Assembly: GCA_030627905.1 (NCBI GenBank)
Contig: DAOVRZ010000005.1
Span: forward strand, 1-64,000
DNA length: 64,000 nucleotides
Source: JAGMES01 sp023128035
GTDB lineage: Bacteria; Bacillota; Halanaerobiia; DY22613
Reading direction: 5' to 3'
The translations under genes and the position numbers were made by a program. This document shows positions 8,020-18,538 of this stretch, one piece after another. Numbering within the stretch: the stretch's first letter is position 1; each line of letters begins with the position of its first letter. Below the pieces are notes generated by a model that saw only the letters and a program-made list of their open reading frames with translations, was not told where the DNA came from and searched no databases.

Positions 8020-8562
8020 TTATATATCATAATCGGGAGATTTTAAAATTCGAATCCAATTTAAAGGCCAATATACCCAAAAAGCTTTGCCTGACACACT
8101 TTTATAATCAACATAGCCAACATGTTGAAGATTTCGACTATCTGTACTATGATTCCGATTATCACCTAAAACAAAGATATGACCTTCGGGTACTTTAAAA
8201 GTATTAAACCCCGTACGAGCGAGTTCATTAATATAATCTTCCTCTATCTTCATACTATTTATGTATACCCCTTCTCTATTGATCACAACTTCATCACCTG
8301 AAACCCCAATTATCCGTTTAATATATTTCTTTCCAGGGTCACCTTTAGGGGAAAACACAACAATATCGCCTCTTTGAGGTTCTTTAAATCGATAGATAAA
8401 TTTATTAACAAAAAGTCGTTCTCCATCATGTAAACTAGGATACATTGACCGTCCTTCAACTACAAAAGACTGAACAACAAAAGTTATTATAAAGACAGCT
8501 AAGATACCAGCAATCACTACAGATTCAAAAATTTCTCTAATCTGTGATTTTTGCGTTTGCAT
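8020..8562 (-). CDS. lepB: signal peptidase I (copy 1)
   Basis: Membrane serine protease that removes signal peptides from Sec-exported proteins. It has 180 residues with one N-terminal membrane helix (about 13-33). The catalytic Ser is S39 in EGRSMYPSL and the general-base Lys is K82 in KKYIKRIIGVSGD; the late family box VLGDNRNHSTDSR is also present. The ATG at 8562 is chosen over the TTG at 8568 because GGGAGGA then stands eight bases away. It lies just downstream of yajC, and a second copy is at 17972. Confidence 0.95.
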   Translation of the reverse strand: MQTQKSQIREIFESVVIAGILAVFIITFVVQSFVVEGRSMYPSLHDGERLFVNKFIYRFKEPQRGDIVVFSPKGDPGKKYIKRIIGVSGDEVVINREGVYINSMKIEEDYINELARTGFNTFKVPEGHIFVLGDNRNHSTDSRNLQHVGYVDYKSVSGKAFWVYWPLNWIRILKSPDYDI

Positions 8563-8593
8563 ACACAAAATCCTCCCTACAGTTCAAATCAAG

Positions 8594-8878
8594 CTATTTA
8601 GCATCTTCCCCTTTATCATTTTTAGGATCAAGACGAGCAATAGCTGTCCTTAAAACTTCAATCTCAACACCTGTTGCAATCCGTAATTTCATTTCAGAAT
8701 CCTGAATCTTAGTAATAACACCTTTAATACCTCCAATAGTGATGACATAATCTCCTACTTTGAGCTCCGTCAACATTTCTTTATGCTGCTGCTGTTGCTT
8801 CTTCTGTGGACGAATCAGCATAAAGTAAAAGATTGCAAAGATTCCGATGATTGGTAAGAAACTTCCTAAATATTCCAT
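8594..8878 (-). CDS. yajC: preprotein translocase subunit YajC
   Basis: Small accessory membrane protein of the SecDF-YajC complex. It has 94 residues, with one N-terminal helix (LGSFLPIIGIFAIFYFMLIR), the RPQKKQQQQHKEML motif, and a soluble tail containing LKVGDYVITIGGIKGVI. The ATG at 8878 follows AAGGAGG directly; the longer reading to 8902 would run over that site. It is co-directional with tgt and queA, the usual neighbours. Confidence 0.95.
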   Translation of the reverse strand: MEYLGSFLPIIGIFAIFYFMLIRPQKKQQQQHKEMLTELKVGDYVITIGGIKGVITKIQDSEMKLRIATGVEIEVLRTAIARLDPKNDKGEDAK

Positions 8879-8953
8879 TTTTTTCCTCCTTATAGTACGC
8901 ATATATGCGCTATTAATATTATAAAAGTATACAACGTAACCTTAAAAAATCCT

Positions 8954-10081
<1,128 letters not shown>

Positions 10082-10087
10082 TCAAAA

Positions 10088-11110
10088 TTAAATAATCAAC
10101 ATAGCATCACCGAAACTGAAAAAACGATATCTTTCTTCAATGGCATGTTGATAAGCTTTCATTACCTTCTCGCGACCAATTAAAGCACTAATCATCATGA
10201 TTAAAGTCGATTTTGGAAGATGAAAATTAGTAATCATTCCATCTATAGCTTTAAATTTATACCCAGGATAAATAAATATATTAGTCCAACCACTGCCAGA
10301 TTGAATTTGTCCATTTACATTAGCAATTGTCTCTAAAGTTCTAGTAGATGTAGTCCCTACTGTGATAACCCTACCACCATTAGCTCTAGTGTTATTAATT
10401 AATTCAGCAGTTTCAGAGCTTACTTCATAGAATTCAGAATGCATATCATGCCCTTCAATATTTTCTACCTGTACTGGTCGAAAAGTACCTAGACCAACAT
10501 GTAAAGTTACATATCCAATCTGAACACCCTTAGATTTAAGGTCCTGTAGTAAGTTTTCAGTAAAATGTAGACCAGCTGTAGGAGCTGCAGCAGAACCCCG
10601 TTTAGCTGCATAAATAGTCTGATATCGTTCAGGATCTTCTAAAGGTACAGTAATATAAGGTGGCAGAGGCATTTCTCCTAATTGATCAATGATCTGATCA
10701 AAATTTCCTTGATATGAAAACTCCATCACACGACCACCAAAATCCGTATATTCTATTACCCTACCTCGTAAAAGACCTTCTCCAAAAGTTACTTCTTCTC
10801 CAATTTTCATCTTTCTTCCTGGACGTACAAGAACTTCCCAGCGATCATTGGAGAGAGCAGTTAATAACAATACTTCAATCAAAGCCCCGGTTGGCTTATG
10901 CCCATACAATCTCGCAGGAATTACACGAGTATTATTCATTATTAACAGATCCCCTGGATTTAAATAATTTATAATATCTTTAAAAATCCTTTCTTCCCAG
11001 CCATTCTGCTCTTTATAGACCACTAAGAGTTTTGAATGGTCACGAGGTTCAATAGGAGTCTGTGCAATCAATTCTTCAGGCAAAGCAAAATCAAAATCAG
11101 AAACCTTCAC
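10088..11110 (-). CDS. queA: S-adenosylmethionine:tRNA ribosyltransferase-isomerase
   Basis: Transfers and isomerises the ribosyl group of SAM onto preQ1-tRNA to give epoxyqueuosine, the step after Tgt. It has 340 residues, with family motifs [40 protein letters not shown] and [13 protein letters not shown]. The GTG at 11110 is preferred because TTTGGAGGA lies six bases before it; the ATG at 11128 is upstream of that ribosome site. It lies between ruvB and tgt as in many clostridia. Confidence 0.97.
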   Translation of the reverse strand: MKVSDFDFALPEELIAQTPIEPRDHSKLLVVYKEQNGWEERIFKDIINYLNPGDLLIMNNTRVIPARLYGHKPTGALIEVLLLTALSNDRWEVLVRPGRKMKIGEEVTFGEGLLRGRVIEYTDFGGRVMEFSYQGNFDQIIDQLGEMPLPPYITVPLEDPERYQTIYAAKRGSAAAPTAGLHFTENLLQDLKSKGVQIGYVTLHVGLGTFRPVQVENIEGHDMHSEFYEVSSETAELINNTRANGGRVITVGTTSTRTLETIANVNGQIQSGSGWTNIFIYPGYKFKAIDGMITNFHLPKSTLIMMISALIGREKVMKAYQHAIEERYRFFSFGDAMLII

Positions 11111-11172
11111 ACAAATTCCTCCAAACATCCTTATTAGTTGCTATTATCTCTTTTTGATATGAAAAGTATGTA

Positions 11173-12243
11173 TTATTCTTTATCTTCCACCTTTTCATTT
11201 TCTGAAAAAAAATTGATTTCTTCGGTTGAATGGTTCGCAATTTCATGCTTTATTCCTAAATGTTTATATGCTTGTGGAGTTACTACTCGCCCGCGTGGTG
11301 TTCTCTGTAAAAAACCATTCTGTAATAAAAATGGTTCATAGACATCTTCTAATGTATCTGTCGCTTCATTTATCGCGGCAGCAAGCGTACTTAATCCTAC
11401 AGGCCCTCCATTGAACATTTCAATCAGAGCAAATAATACTCTTCTATCAGTTCTATCTAGACCTAAAGGATCGACCTCTAAAAGTTTTAAGGCATCTTGA
11501 GCCACAGTTTTAGTGATCACACCATCAGCCTTAATTTGAGCAAAATCTCTCACCCGCTTTAAAAGACGGTTCGCAATCCTAGGAGTACCTCTAGAGCGTC
11601 TAGCAATCTCTAATCCACCTTCAGTATCGATCTTAATTCCCAAGACATGAGCGGCCCGAATAACAATCAATTGCAAATCTGATTTTTTATAAAATTCCAA
11701 TCTTGAAATAATCCCAAAGCGATCTCTGAGAGGTGACGTTAACATCCCTGCTCTCGTTGTTGCTCCAACTAAAGTAAATGGAGGAATATCCAATCTAATA
11801 CTTCTAGCACTAGGACCTTTACCAATAATAATATCCAGAGCAAAATCCTCCATAGCAGGATAAAGAATCTCTTCTACCATTCGATTCAAACGATGAATCT
11901 CATCAATAAAGAGAACATCCCCTTCTTGAAGGTTAGTCAAAATAGCAGCTAAATCTCCAGCTCGGTCAATCGCCGGGCCAGAAGTGATCTTGATATTCAC
12001 ACCCATCTCATTGGCAACAATATTCGCTAAGGTTGTTTTGCCAAGCCCTGGAGGACCATACAAAAGAACATGATCTAAAGCTTCATTTCGATTGCGAGCG
12101 GCTTCAATAAATATCTGTAAATTACGTGTAACACGCTCCTGCCCAATATAACCCTCAAGTGTGCGAGGACGTAAACTAAGATCAAGATCTATATCCTCAT
12201 TTTTCAATTCTGGTGATATAATCCGTTCCTCATCCTTCATCAT
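11173..12243 (-). CDS. ruvB: Holliday junction DNA helicase RuvB
   Basis: Hexameric AAA+ motor that drives branch migration of Holliday junctions with RuvA. It has 356 residues: Walker A GPPGLGKT (63-70), Walker B FIDEIHRL, sensor [17 protein letters not shown], and a C-terminal winged-helix domain ending in a charged tail. Its ATG overlaps the ruvA stop by one base (TAATG), so translation is coupled. Confidence 0.98.
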   Translation of the reverse strand: MMKDEERIISPELKNEDIDLDLSLRPRTLEGYIGQERVTRNLQIFIEAARNRNEALDHVLLYGPPGLGKTTLANIVANEMGVNIKITSGPAIDRAGDLAAILTNLQEGDVLFIDEIHRLNRMVEEILYPAMEDFALDIIIGKGPSARSIRLDIPPFTLVGATTRAGMLTSPLRDRFGIISRLEFYKKSDLQLIVIRAAHVLGIKIDTEGGLEIARRSRGTPRIANRLLKRVRDFAQIKADGVITKTVAQDALKLLEVDPLGLDRTDRRVLFALIEMFNGGPVGLSTLAAAINEATDTLEDVYEPFLLQNGFLQRTPRGRVVTPQAYKHLGIKHEIANHSTEEINFFSENEKVEDKE

Positions 12244-12857
12244 TAACTCCTGCCTTGTCCTAAATATTTAAGTGCATGACGAATCATAAGCTCAAGATTA
12301 GCTTTAACACTAATCTGTTCAAGAGCTCCAAAGGCTTCTAAACGACTATATCCTAAAACCATTAAAGCATCTACTGCTTCTTCAACTTCAGAATTTTTCT
12401 GCTTTTTCCCACCTTTTTGATCACTATCTGAATCATCCTCTACACCTAAAATTTCAAAATTCATCTTATTTTTTAACTCCAGAATCAAGCGTTTTGCTGT
12501 CTTCTCCCCAATTCCTGGAACCTTTTTTAATACAGATACATCTTCATACAGAATAGCTTTCCTTAATGTTGAAACCGGCAATGTAGAGAGAATGCTTAAG
12601 CCAACTTTTGGGCCAATTCCAGAAACAGTAATCAATAGTTTAAAAAAATCCAGTTCTACTTCTTTAAGAAAACCATATAATGTAATTGCATCTTCTCGAA
12701 CAGCAGTATGAATATGAAGACAAATTTCTTCTTCAGTTCCTTGGAGTTGACTATAAAGTGAAGAAGTAGCAAAGATCTGATAACCTACACCATTCACATC
12801 AATAACGAGATACTCATCTCTTAAAATTAAAAGTTTACCCCTAAGGTAGGCAATCAT
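12243..12857 (-). CDS. ruvA: Holliday junction DNA helicase RuvA
   Basis: Junction-binding tetramer that loads RuvB. It has 204 residues: an OB-fold N-terminus ([20 protein letters not shown]), two helix-hairpin-helix motifs ([13 protein letters not shown] and [16 protein letters not shown]), an acidic linker, and the C-terminal RuvB-binding domain ([18 protein letters not shown]). GAAGGAGGG precedes the ATG. A family A element has been inserted between this gene and ruvC. Confidence 0.97.
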   Translation of the reverse strand: MIAYLRGKLLILRDEYLVIDVNGVGYQIFATSSLYSQLQGTEEEICLHIHTAVREDAITLYGFLKEVELDFFKLLITVSGIGPKVGLSILSTLPVSTLRKAILYEDVSVLKKVPGIGEKTAKRLILELKNKMNFEILGVEDDSDSDQKGGKKQKNSEVEEAVDALMVLGYSRLEAFGALEQISVKANLELMIRHALKYLGQGRS

Positions 12858-12890
12858 AATTTACACCCTCCTTCTCAAAACGGTTATTTT

Positions 12891-13006
12891 ATCTTTTGAG
12901 TTAAGACCCCCACTTCTATAAGTGGTGGGAATTGTTTTTAATCTTCAGTGGGGGTAGAATCCCCTACTGAAGCCCCGATGTTCAGCTTTAGCTGGACGAG
13001 TTCACT
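12891..13006. mobile_element. three-hairpin palindromic element, family A, copy A1
   Basis: About 116 bp, one base different from the copy at 36276. Three hairpins in a row on plus: CCCCCACTTCTATAAGTGG-type, CTTCAGTGGGG...CCCCTACTGAAG, and GTTCAGCTTTAGCTGGAC. It has no ORF. It lies between ruvA and ruvC and contains the last four codons and the stop of ruvC. The architecture resembles an IS200/IS605 end; orientation is undecided. Confidence 0.82.
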
Positions 13007-13494
13007 GCTCCTAAACGCTTCAACATTTTCTCACTATGGCCATGACAGATTGCAATTGCCAAAGCATCTGCTGAATCTGCTTTTTTTGGTAATTCTGATA
13101 AATTCAAAATCATCTTAACCATCTGCCGAACCTGCATTTTTTGTGCCCTACCATAACCCACAACACCCTGTTTAACCTGAAGAGGAGTATATTCATATAC
13201 AGAAATCCCAGCATTGGCTCCAGTAAGTAAGATCACACCCCGTGCCTGTCCAACTTGAATTGCTGTATTAACATTCTTGTTAAAAAACAATTCTTCCACA
13301 GCCATTACTTCAGGTTGAAAATTATCAATCAATGCCATAAGACCATCATAAATCTTTTTTAACCTTTCATGCGCTGTTAGTGTTGCTTCTGTAGTGATTA
13401 CTCCATATGTAATGGGATTATAGTGATTCCCAGACTTTTTTATAATTCCATATCCAAGAGTCGCATACCCTGGATCAACACCCAAAATGATCAT
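12988..13494 (-). CDS. ruvC: crossover junction endodeoxyribonuclease RuvC
   Basis: Holliday junction resolvase with an RNase H fold, 168 residues. The catalytic acids are visible: D7 (GVDPGY), E67/E68 (AVEELFF), and D140/D143 (KADSADALAIAICHGH). GGGAGGG precedes the ATG. The last residues NSSS and the stop are encoded by mobile element A1, so the original C-terminus has been replaced, apparently without touching the active site. Confidence 0.97.
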   Translation of the reverse strand: MIILGVDPGYATLGYGIIKKSGNHYNPITYGVITTEATLTAHERLKKIYDGLMALIDNFQPEVMAVEELFFNKNVNTAIQVGQARGVILLTGANAGISVYEYTPLQVKQGVVGYGRAQKMQVRQMVKMILNLSELPKKADSADALAIAICHGHSEKMLKRLGAVNSSS

Positions 13495-13572
13495 AAAATC
13501 CCTCCCATATCAGCATATCACGAACATCAGTTCTCGTCAACCTAGAGAATTAGAACTTGGAGGGGTTTTAAC

Positions 13573-14187
13573 TTATTCATCATAATATACAGCTAATCCT
13601 TCAATAATGGAAATTAGATGGTCATCTGATTCACTTTGAATTCCTACCTCCAATTGAGACTGGAGTTGAAGCGGTAATTCACTAAAAGGTATATCTATCA
13701 TTTTATATACTTTTTCTTTCATCCCTGGTTGGCCATAAAAGATAGCCACAAATCCGTTCTTTTCTCCCACATATCGTTTAGTTAAATCATCAGGGCAAAG
13801 ATCCGTAATCGTATGAAAAAAAACTATTTTACTACCTAAATCTTCCTTAATAATCCAGCCAGAGTATAATTTTAAAAGTTCTTCACGAGATAAAGCTCGC
13901 AACGGAGAATCAGGTCGTAATTCTTCGATAGTAGTATGTTTACAATATGTGTAATATCTCTCTAGAACCAATTGGGCAATCCTTTTTTCAGAAGGCAAAT
14001 TTACTTCAATTTCTTCTGAACTAAAAGGTGTTCGCTTTAATTCATTTGAAAAATTCTCGGATTTAGGAAACGACTGTAAATTGTTATCACTTTGTTTTGG
14101 CATAGGTAAATTCCAATTCAGAACAGAATAAGTAATTAGAGCAGAAAAAGCAATGAGAATTAAAGCTAAAAAAGAATAACGTCGCAA
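13573..14187 (-). CDS. BofC-like protein with N-terminal membrane anchor
   Basis: A 204-residue protein with one N-terminal membrane helix (SFLALILIAFSALITYSVL), a variable linker, then a domain resembling the BofC C-terminal domain: LSREELLKLYSGWIIKEDLG, DLCPDD and GFVAIFYGQPG. BofC of Bacillus tempers pro-sigma-K processing across the forespore membranes; here the domain match, not the function, is what is seen. The TTG at 14187 is chosen because AAGGAGGGG stands correctly before it. It lies between ruvC and yebC as in other clostridia. Confidence 0.75.
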   Translation of the reverse strand: MRRYSFLALILIAFSALITYSVLNWNLPMPKQSDNNLQSFPKSENFSNELKRTPFSSEEIEVNLPSEKRIAQLVLERYYTYCKHTTIEELRPDSPLRALSREELLKLYSGWIIKEDLGSKIVFFHTITDLCPDDLTKRYVGEKNGFVAIFYGQPGMKEKVYKMIDIPFSELPLQLQSQLEVGIQSESDDHLISIIEGLAVYYDE

Positions 14188-14344
14188 ATTAATCCCCTCC
14201 TTTATGACAAGACACTTGGTCACAGTAATCTTTGGAGTTATCTTCTCCTAAATGGAAGGTCTTTATGCAAAAATTAGCGTAAAAAAGACAAAAATGATAA
14301 CATCTATAAGATGCTCAAAGCAATCTACAGATGGCATCATTATT

Positions 14345-14412
14345 AGTTAAGAATTAAGAATTATTTTTAACTCTTAATTCTCAACTCTCACTCTTAATTC
14401 TTAATTCTTAAT
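14345..14412. repeat. AT-rich inverted repeat before the yebC stop
   Basis: TTAAGAATTAAGAATT (about 14346-14361) is repeated in inverted form as AATTCTTAATTCTTAATT (about 14394-14411), with more AATTCT units between. It reaches the yebC stop codon and may serve as its terminator. Confidence 0.5.
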
Positions 14413-15163
14413 TAATAGCGTCCATGATCTCATCAGAGATATCAAAATTAGCATATGCTCCTTGTACATCATCTAAATCATCTAAAAAGTCCATAACTCT
14501 CAATACTTTTTTGGCATCTTCAACACTTTCAATTTTCATTGTATTCTTTGGAATCATAGTAACTTCAGAATCTGAAAGCTGAAAACCAGCATTTATCAAA
14601 TTTTCGCGAACTTCCATCATATTTGGTGGATCAGTCAAAATTGTTGCAACATTATCATCAACCTCAACATCTTCAGCACCTGCATCCAATGCCGCCATCA
14701 TCAGTTCATCTTCATCAAAAGGATTTTCAGAACCATCAATGATAATCTGACCTCTCCTTTCGAACATCCAGGAAACACAGCCTGTCTCTCCTAAATTACC
14801 ACCGTATTTGGAGAAAATGTGACGCACCTCTGCAGCTGTTCGATTTCGATTATCCGTCATCAGTTCCATATATACAGCAACACCACAGGGTGCATAACCT
14901 TCATAAGTAAAAGTTTCATAATTAACACCCTCTAATTCACCAGTACCCTTTTTTATTGCACGATCAATGTTATCGTTAGGCATATTGGATTCTTTTGCTT
15001 TTTGAACTATCATCCGTAATTCAGCATTCATTTCAGGATCGCCACCACCGTTTCTTGCTGCAACAGTGATCTTTTTGCTATATTTGGAAAAAACTTTTCC
15101 TTTTTTTGCGTCTTCACGTCCCTTTCTATGCTTTATATTGGCCCACTTAGAATGACCAGACAT
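14408..15163 (-). CDS. yebC: YebC/PmpR family protein (TACO1-like)
   Basis: A protein of 251 residues, the usual length. The hallmark start is MSGHSKWANIKHRKGREDAK, with VAVYMELMTDNRNRTAAEVR and FSKYGGNLGETGCVSWMF in the middle. Family members act as transcription regulators or help ribosomes through difficult peptide stretches. The ATG at 15163 follows AGAGGAGGAA; six extra upstream codons are not supported. It is next to the ruv cluster, its common location. Confidence 0.96.
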   Translation of the reverse strand: MSGHSKWANIKHRKGREDAKKGKVFSKYSKKITVAARNGGGDPEMNAELRMIVQKAKESNMPNDNIDRAIKKGTGELEGVNYETFTYEGYAPCGVAVYMELMTDNRNRTAAEVRHIFSKYGGNLGETGCVSWMFERRGQIIIDGSENPFDEDELMMAALDAGAEDVEVDDNVATILTDPPNMMEVRENLINAGFQLSDSEVTMIPKNTMKIESVEDAKKVLRVMDFLDDLDDVQGAYANFDISDEIMDAIN

Positions 15164-15283
15164 ATAAGTTCCTCCTCTCAAAATTTAATCTAGCTTTATT
15201 AATAGAATCACAAATATTATTGTACCATATTTTTTACGTCAATTCAATAATTAGGTTAACATACTAATCATACAAATAAATCA

Positions 15284-15481
15284 TTAGTGTCCACATGAAC
15301 TACAATTACTCGACGAACATGTTCCACAACTTGCTGATCCACTACTAATACCCTTGCAACCAAAAACTGAAACACGCTTTTCTGGTTCTTCTGTACCACA
15401 GTCAGGACATTTGATTGTCTTAATATCAAAATTATTGTCACATTTTTTACAGGTAAATTCGTAAATCGGCATCCTTTTCAT
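15284..15481 (-). CDS. FmdB-type zinc ribbon protein
   Basis: About 65 residues. The start MPIYEFTCKKCDNNF with a later CPDCG forms a CxxC...CxxC zinc ribbon. It is followed by the Cys/Ser-rich tail GTCSSSNCSSCGH that is typical of FmdB-family putative regulatory proteins. Function is unknown. Starts at 15481 (after AAGGGTGAT) or 15472 (MPIYEF) are both possible. Confidence 0.85.
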   Translation of the reverse strand: MKRMPIYEFTCKKCDNNFDIKTIKCPDCGTEEPEKRVSVFGCKGISSGSASCGTCSSSNCSSCGH

Positions 15482-15583
15482 CCCGTAAAAATCACCCTTG
15501 ACTAATTTCGACTTTATCATTTTATATCTCTATTGTCAATATAATTACCATATTTAGTCTGATTACATATACTAAAATAAATA

Positions 15584-15646
15584 ACACAACTTTCGCAGTT
15601 CAGTGCAAGGTCGAGTTTAATGGCATTTGAACTGTGAAAGTTGTGT
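15584..15646. repeat. inverted repeat in the leader of the SPOCS gene
   Basis: ACACAACTTTCGCAGTTCA (15584-15602) and TGAACTGTGAAAGTTGTGT (15628-15646) form a 19-bp stem with one G-U-compatible mismatch. It is 28 bases upstream of the plus-strand start at 15674, so it may be an operator, an attenuator, or a minus-strand terminator. Confidence 0.65.
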
Positions 15647-15673
15647 AAATAATATTACGGGGAGGAAAAAAAT

Positions 15674-16372
15674 ATGGCAATTCTCATCCGCGACATCCTT
15701 GCTGAGATAACAGATTTGACATTTGAGTTAGTTTCAAAACTAATTCCTAACAGAATAATCGTAAATGCCAATCTAAAACAACAACTTTTTTTCGTAACTA
15801 ATGATAATCTTGTCCAACATCAAGCATCAATTGTTCCTTTTAGCGTTACTATCGATACGCCATTTTTAATCAACGAAACGTACTTACAGGTAGATACAAT
15901 AATCGAACATATTAGTCATCGTTTGATAAATAATGGAAGTCAGATAGAAGAACAGATTATAATTCAAGTCACAGTCATTCCAGAAAAAGAAGAATTTTTT
16001 AACCAGCATGTTCATATTAGAAATGTGGAAACCTTACAAGAATCTATATCTTCAGAAGAATCTTTTAAAGAAGAATCTTTAAAAACGCTTGAACCAGAGA
16101 TTCAAATCATCCCTAACTTATCCCAATTTATAGAAGAACAAGCGCAAAAGATTTTTCAAGAAAGAATGCAAAAATTAGAACAAAAGTTTCGAATTATGAT
16201 TGAAGAATCACTCCGGTTCGAAATTGAAGATTCAATCCGTGAAGAATTCGCAGAAAGAGAACGAAATCACAATTATTATGAACAACTTAAAACCAACAAA
16301 CGATATGCTCAAATTCGTGAAAAAAGTATCTACCAAAGGATTCATGGTTACAAAACCAGCCAAGATGTCTAA
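15674..16372 (+). CDS. SPOCS (DUF3794)-like domain protein with coiled-coil tail
   Basis: A 232-residue protein. The first half (about 35-110) contains PFSVTIDTPFLI, VDTIIEHISHRLI and EEQIIIQVTVIP, which matches the SPOCS/DUF3794 beta-domain found in spore-coat and spore-morphogenesis proteins. The second half (about 145-215) is highly charged and helical (SQFIEEQAQKIFQERMQKL), a likely coiled coil. GGGGAGG precedes the ATG. A role in spore envelope assembly is an inference. It converges on two small minus-strand genes across a shared palindrome. Confidence 0.7.
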   Translation: MAILIRDILAEITDLTFELVSKLIPNRIIVNANLKQQLFFVTNDNLVQHQASIVPFSVTIDTPFLINETYLQVDTIIEHISHRLINNGSQIEEQIIIQVTVIPEKEEFFNQHVHIRNVETLQESISSEESFKEESLKTLEPEIQIIPNLSQFIEEQAQKIFQERMQKLEQKFRIMIEESLRFEIEDSIREEFAERERNHNYYEQLKTNKRYAQIREKSIYQRIHGYKTSQDV

Positions 16373-16417
16373 ATTAAAAAATGCAAGAAACTTAAGTTTC
16401 TTGCATTTTTTAATTTA
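16370..16417. terminator. 48-bp perfect palindrome, bidirectional terminator
   Basis: Each 24-base half reads TAAATTAAAAAATGCAAGAA followed by ACTT on its own strand. It includes the plus-strand stop (16370-16372) and the minus-strand stop (16415-16417), so each converging gene supplies one end of the hairpin that terminates the other. Confidence 0.85.
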
Positions 16418-16633
16418 GAAGAGTGTTCTACTAAATTGGCGTAATTCACCAACGAATTCTCGAATTCTTGCCCGATCCTGTTCCCAGACAGTTAAAAATT
16501 CCCGAATTTCTTGAATGTCACTCTCACTCAATTGAATAGGAGGAAGGCTGTCCCCATCCAAATCAACTTTTTTCAACAAATTAATCGCTTTTTTCAAAGG
16601 ATATTGAACTTGATGATAAATTTGATCAGTCAT
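16415..16633 (-). CDS. small helical protein, unknown
   Basis: A 72-residue protein starting MTDQIYHQVQYPL, highly charged and predicted helical (SESDIQEIREFLTVWEQDR), with no Cys and no membrane segment. I do not recognise a family. Its ATG (16633) overlaps the end of the upstream gene by eight bases and follows AGGTGGAG, so the two are a coupled pair, which supports both being real. Confidence 0.6.
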   Translation of the reverse strand: MTDQIYHQVQYPLKKAINLLKKVDLDGDSLPPIQLSESDIQEIREFLTVWEQDRARIREFVGELRQFSRTLF

Positions 16634-16859
16634 TTTCTCCACCTACCAATACTTCAGAATTTTCAGTTGATACTTTTAAATATTCCTCAATTTTAGGAAT
16701 TCCTACCTGGTCTAAGTAACTTAAATATCCTTCTAAAGTCAAAATACGATTTTCTAATACCCTTGGGCTTAAATTCAACTTATTCAAATCCGCCTTATCT
16801 AATTTTTTAACTATCGAATTAAGCCTAGCAATTGCATTCATAATATTTCGGTCAGCCAT
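16626..16859 (-). CDS. small helical protein, unknown
   Basis: A 77-residue protein starting MADRNIMNAIARLNSIVKKL, with LNLSPRVLENRILTLEGYL in the middle. Mostly helical and charged, possibly a coiled-coil dimer. Not recognised. It is the first gene of the two-gene unit ending at the 48-bp palindrome. Confidence 0.6.
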   Translation of the reverse strand: MADRNIMNAIARLNSIVKKLDKADLNKLNLSPRVLENRILTLEGYLSYLDQVGIPKIEEYLKVSTENSEVLVGGEND

Positions 16860-17242
16860 CTTAAAAACTCCTCACTCTTTGGATTTATAAATATTATGAC
16901 AAATAATCGCAAAATAAATTCATGCGAATTAAAAGAATGGAACGGTTATTTCCTATAGACAAAATTTTATTGAATCAATCCCCCCTTATTTCCTGTATTA
17001 CTAATTTTATTCATTTGTTTCTCTCACTTTAATTATAATAAATTCAACAAAATATGTCAAGATTTTTTACTTAAAAGATATTATAAATTTGAAAAATAAT
17101 CCTCTGAATCCAATTATAATACTTATAATAATTCCTTTTAAATCCCATCAAATCGCCATTAGAGCATACGCTAAGTAAATATAGCATTTACATTTTATAT
17201 GTCGAATTTTGTTTATTAAATCGACAATTTATTTAAGTGTCA
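16860..17242. other. AT-rich intergenic region without recognisable genes
   Basis: No convincing ORF, RNA or repeat is seen between the small gene at 16859 and element B3 at 17243. It may contain the promoters of the divergent genes on either side. Confidence 0.4.
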
Positions 17243-17387
17243 TTTAACGACATTTCAGAAGGAGAAGTTCCTCTCCTCTATAGATGGAAGTGGAAGTATT
17301 AGAATAATTTTAAAATTTCAGTGGGAGTTGAATTATCCTTCTGAAGTCGTTAAACTTAAGAAATAATAACGTAGTTATTATTTCGAC
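17243..17387 (+). mobile_element. palindromic element, family B, copy B3
   Basis: About 145 bp, the cleanest intergenic copy. TTTAACGACATTTCAGAAGG opens it and CCTTCTGAAGTCGTTAAA closes the helix. Inner hairpins resemble CTCCTCTATAGATGGAAG and TTTCAGTGGGAG. The terminal hairpin has perfect arms GAAATAATAAC / GTTATTATTTC around GTA and ends CGAC. No ORF. Confidence 0.85.
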
Positions 17388-17464
17388 TTTTATTCTGGTT
17401 TGAAGTACAGAAAAACGGTAATAATACTACTGAAAAATATATAACAACTTTAAGGAGGAATTGT

Positions 17465-17815
17465 ATGATTGCTTTAACTAGGTTACAACAAGATATTCGT
17501 TCTGAAATGTATAACGTCAATGAAGGTGAAGATGTTATTGGTCAATTGTTTATCTTTTTCAGTCAAGATTATCTCTTTTTAGATGGATATCTATATTTAC
17601 TGGTTGACGAGGATTTTCCAGAAGAAGAAGCTGATGAGCTTGCTGATGACGCGATTTACCAATATCTCCGTCACCAATGTCCAATGGATTATGGTGAAGA
17701 ATATACCAGTTTTGAAGTTTACATCATCAGAAAAGGCGAAAATTATATAGTCAAAATGGGCGATGATGACATCTTAGATGAAGATGAAGAGGATGATGTT
17801 TTATCATCTGAATAA
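17465..17815 (+). CDS. acidic protein of unknown function
   Basis: A 116-residue protein that is very acidic, ending DDDILDEDEEDDVLSSE, with a central EEEADELADDAIYQYL. No signal peptide or membrane segment. AAGGAGGAATTGT precedes the ATG and a terminator follows, so it is a single-gene unit. Not recognised; the acidity could reflect an intracellular protein of a salt-adapted organism or a binding protein for a basic partner. Confidence 0.7.
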   Translation: MIALTRLQQDIRSEMYNVNEGEDVIGQLFIFFSQDYLFLDGYLYLLVDEDFPEEEADELADDAIYQYLRHQCPMDYGEEYTSFEVYIIRKGENYIVKMGDDDILDEDEEDDVLSSE

Positions 17816-17850
17816 ACACTAGCTTTTATATACTTCAAAAACTTTACGAC

Positions 17851-17887
17851 AAAAATCCTGCAATTAAGAAACTTTGCAGGATTTTTG
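17851..17887 (+). terminator. terminator after the acidic protein gene
   Basis: AAAAATCCTGCAA pairs with TTGCAGGATTTTT around a 10-base loop, 35 bases past the stop. Confidence 0.8.
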
Positions 17888-17971
17888 TATTAATTAAGAG
17901 GTTGATGAGATAGTTTATATAAAGGGATTATTACCCTGAAAATTAATCCTCTAATTCTCATATTTTACATT

Positions 17972-18538
17972 TCAAATTCCTCGAATTTTAGTAATTGGCC
18001 AATAAACCAAAAAGGCTTTACCAGAAATTGAGTTATAGTCTACATAACCTACTGTACCCTCTGGCGGCATAAAACGGCTATCTGAACTAGCATATAAATG
18101 ACGATTATCACCTAATACAAATACATGCCCTTCAGGAACTTCATAGGTACCGTAATTTTCACCTATTAAAACATCTATATACTCTTCTTCAATAACTTCT
18201 CCATTCACGCGTACTTCTTTATTCTCGATTATAATAGTATCACCTGGTAAACCAATCACTCGCTTTATATACCTGTTACGAGGATCTCCATCAGGTTTAA
18301 ATACAATTACATCTCCCCTATCAGGTTCCGTAAATCTGTAGATGAATTTATTGACAAATACTCTTTCACTATTATGAAAAGATGGTTCCATAGATGATCC
18401 TTTTACTACAAAAGATTGAACAATAAAGGTAATGATAAAAAATGCTAAAATCCCTGAAATAAGTATCGTTTCTACCCATTCACGAAATGAAGATTTTGGT
18501 TTACGTGATTTAGATGTAAAAAAATCTTTGATACTCAT
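17972..18538 (-). CDS. lepB: signal peptidase I (copy 2)
   Basis: A 188-residue membrane serine protease for signal-peptide removal. It shows one N-terminal helix (about 24-42), catalytic S49 in KGSSMEPSF, Lys K92 in NRYIKRVIGLPGD, and the late box VLGDNRHLYASSDSR. It is a paralogue of the copy at 8020, sharing most of the core, but with a longer cytoplasmic basic N-terminus (MSIKDFFTSKSRKPK). AGGAAGGTGAT precedes the ATG. It stands alone beyond rnpB. Confidence 0.95.
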   Translation of the reverse strand: MSIKDFFTSKSRKPKSSFREWVETILISGILAFFIITFIVQSFVVKGSSMEPSFHNSERVFVNKFIYRFTEPDRGDVIVFKPDGDPRNRYIKRVIGLPGDTIIIENKEVRVNGEVIEEEYIDVLIGENYGTYEVPEGHVFVLGDNRHLYASSDSRFMPPEGTVGYVDYNSISGKAFLVYWPITKIRGI

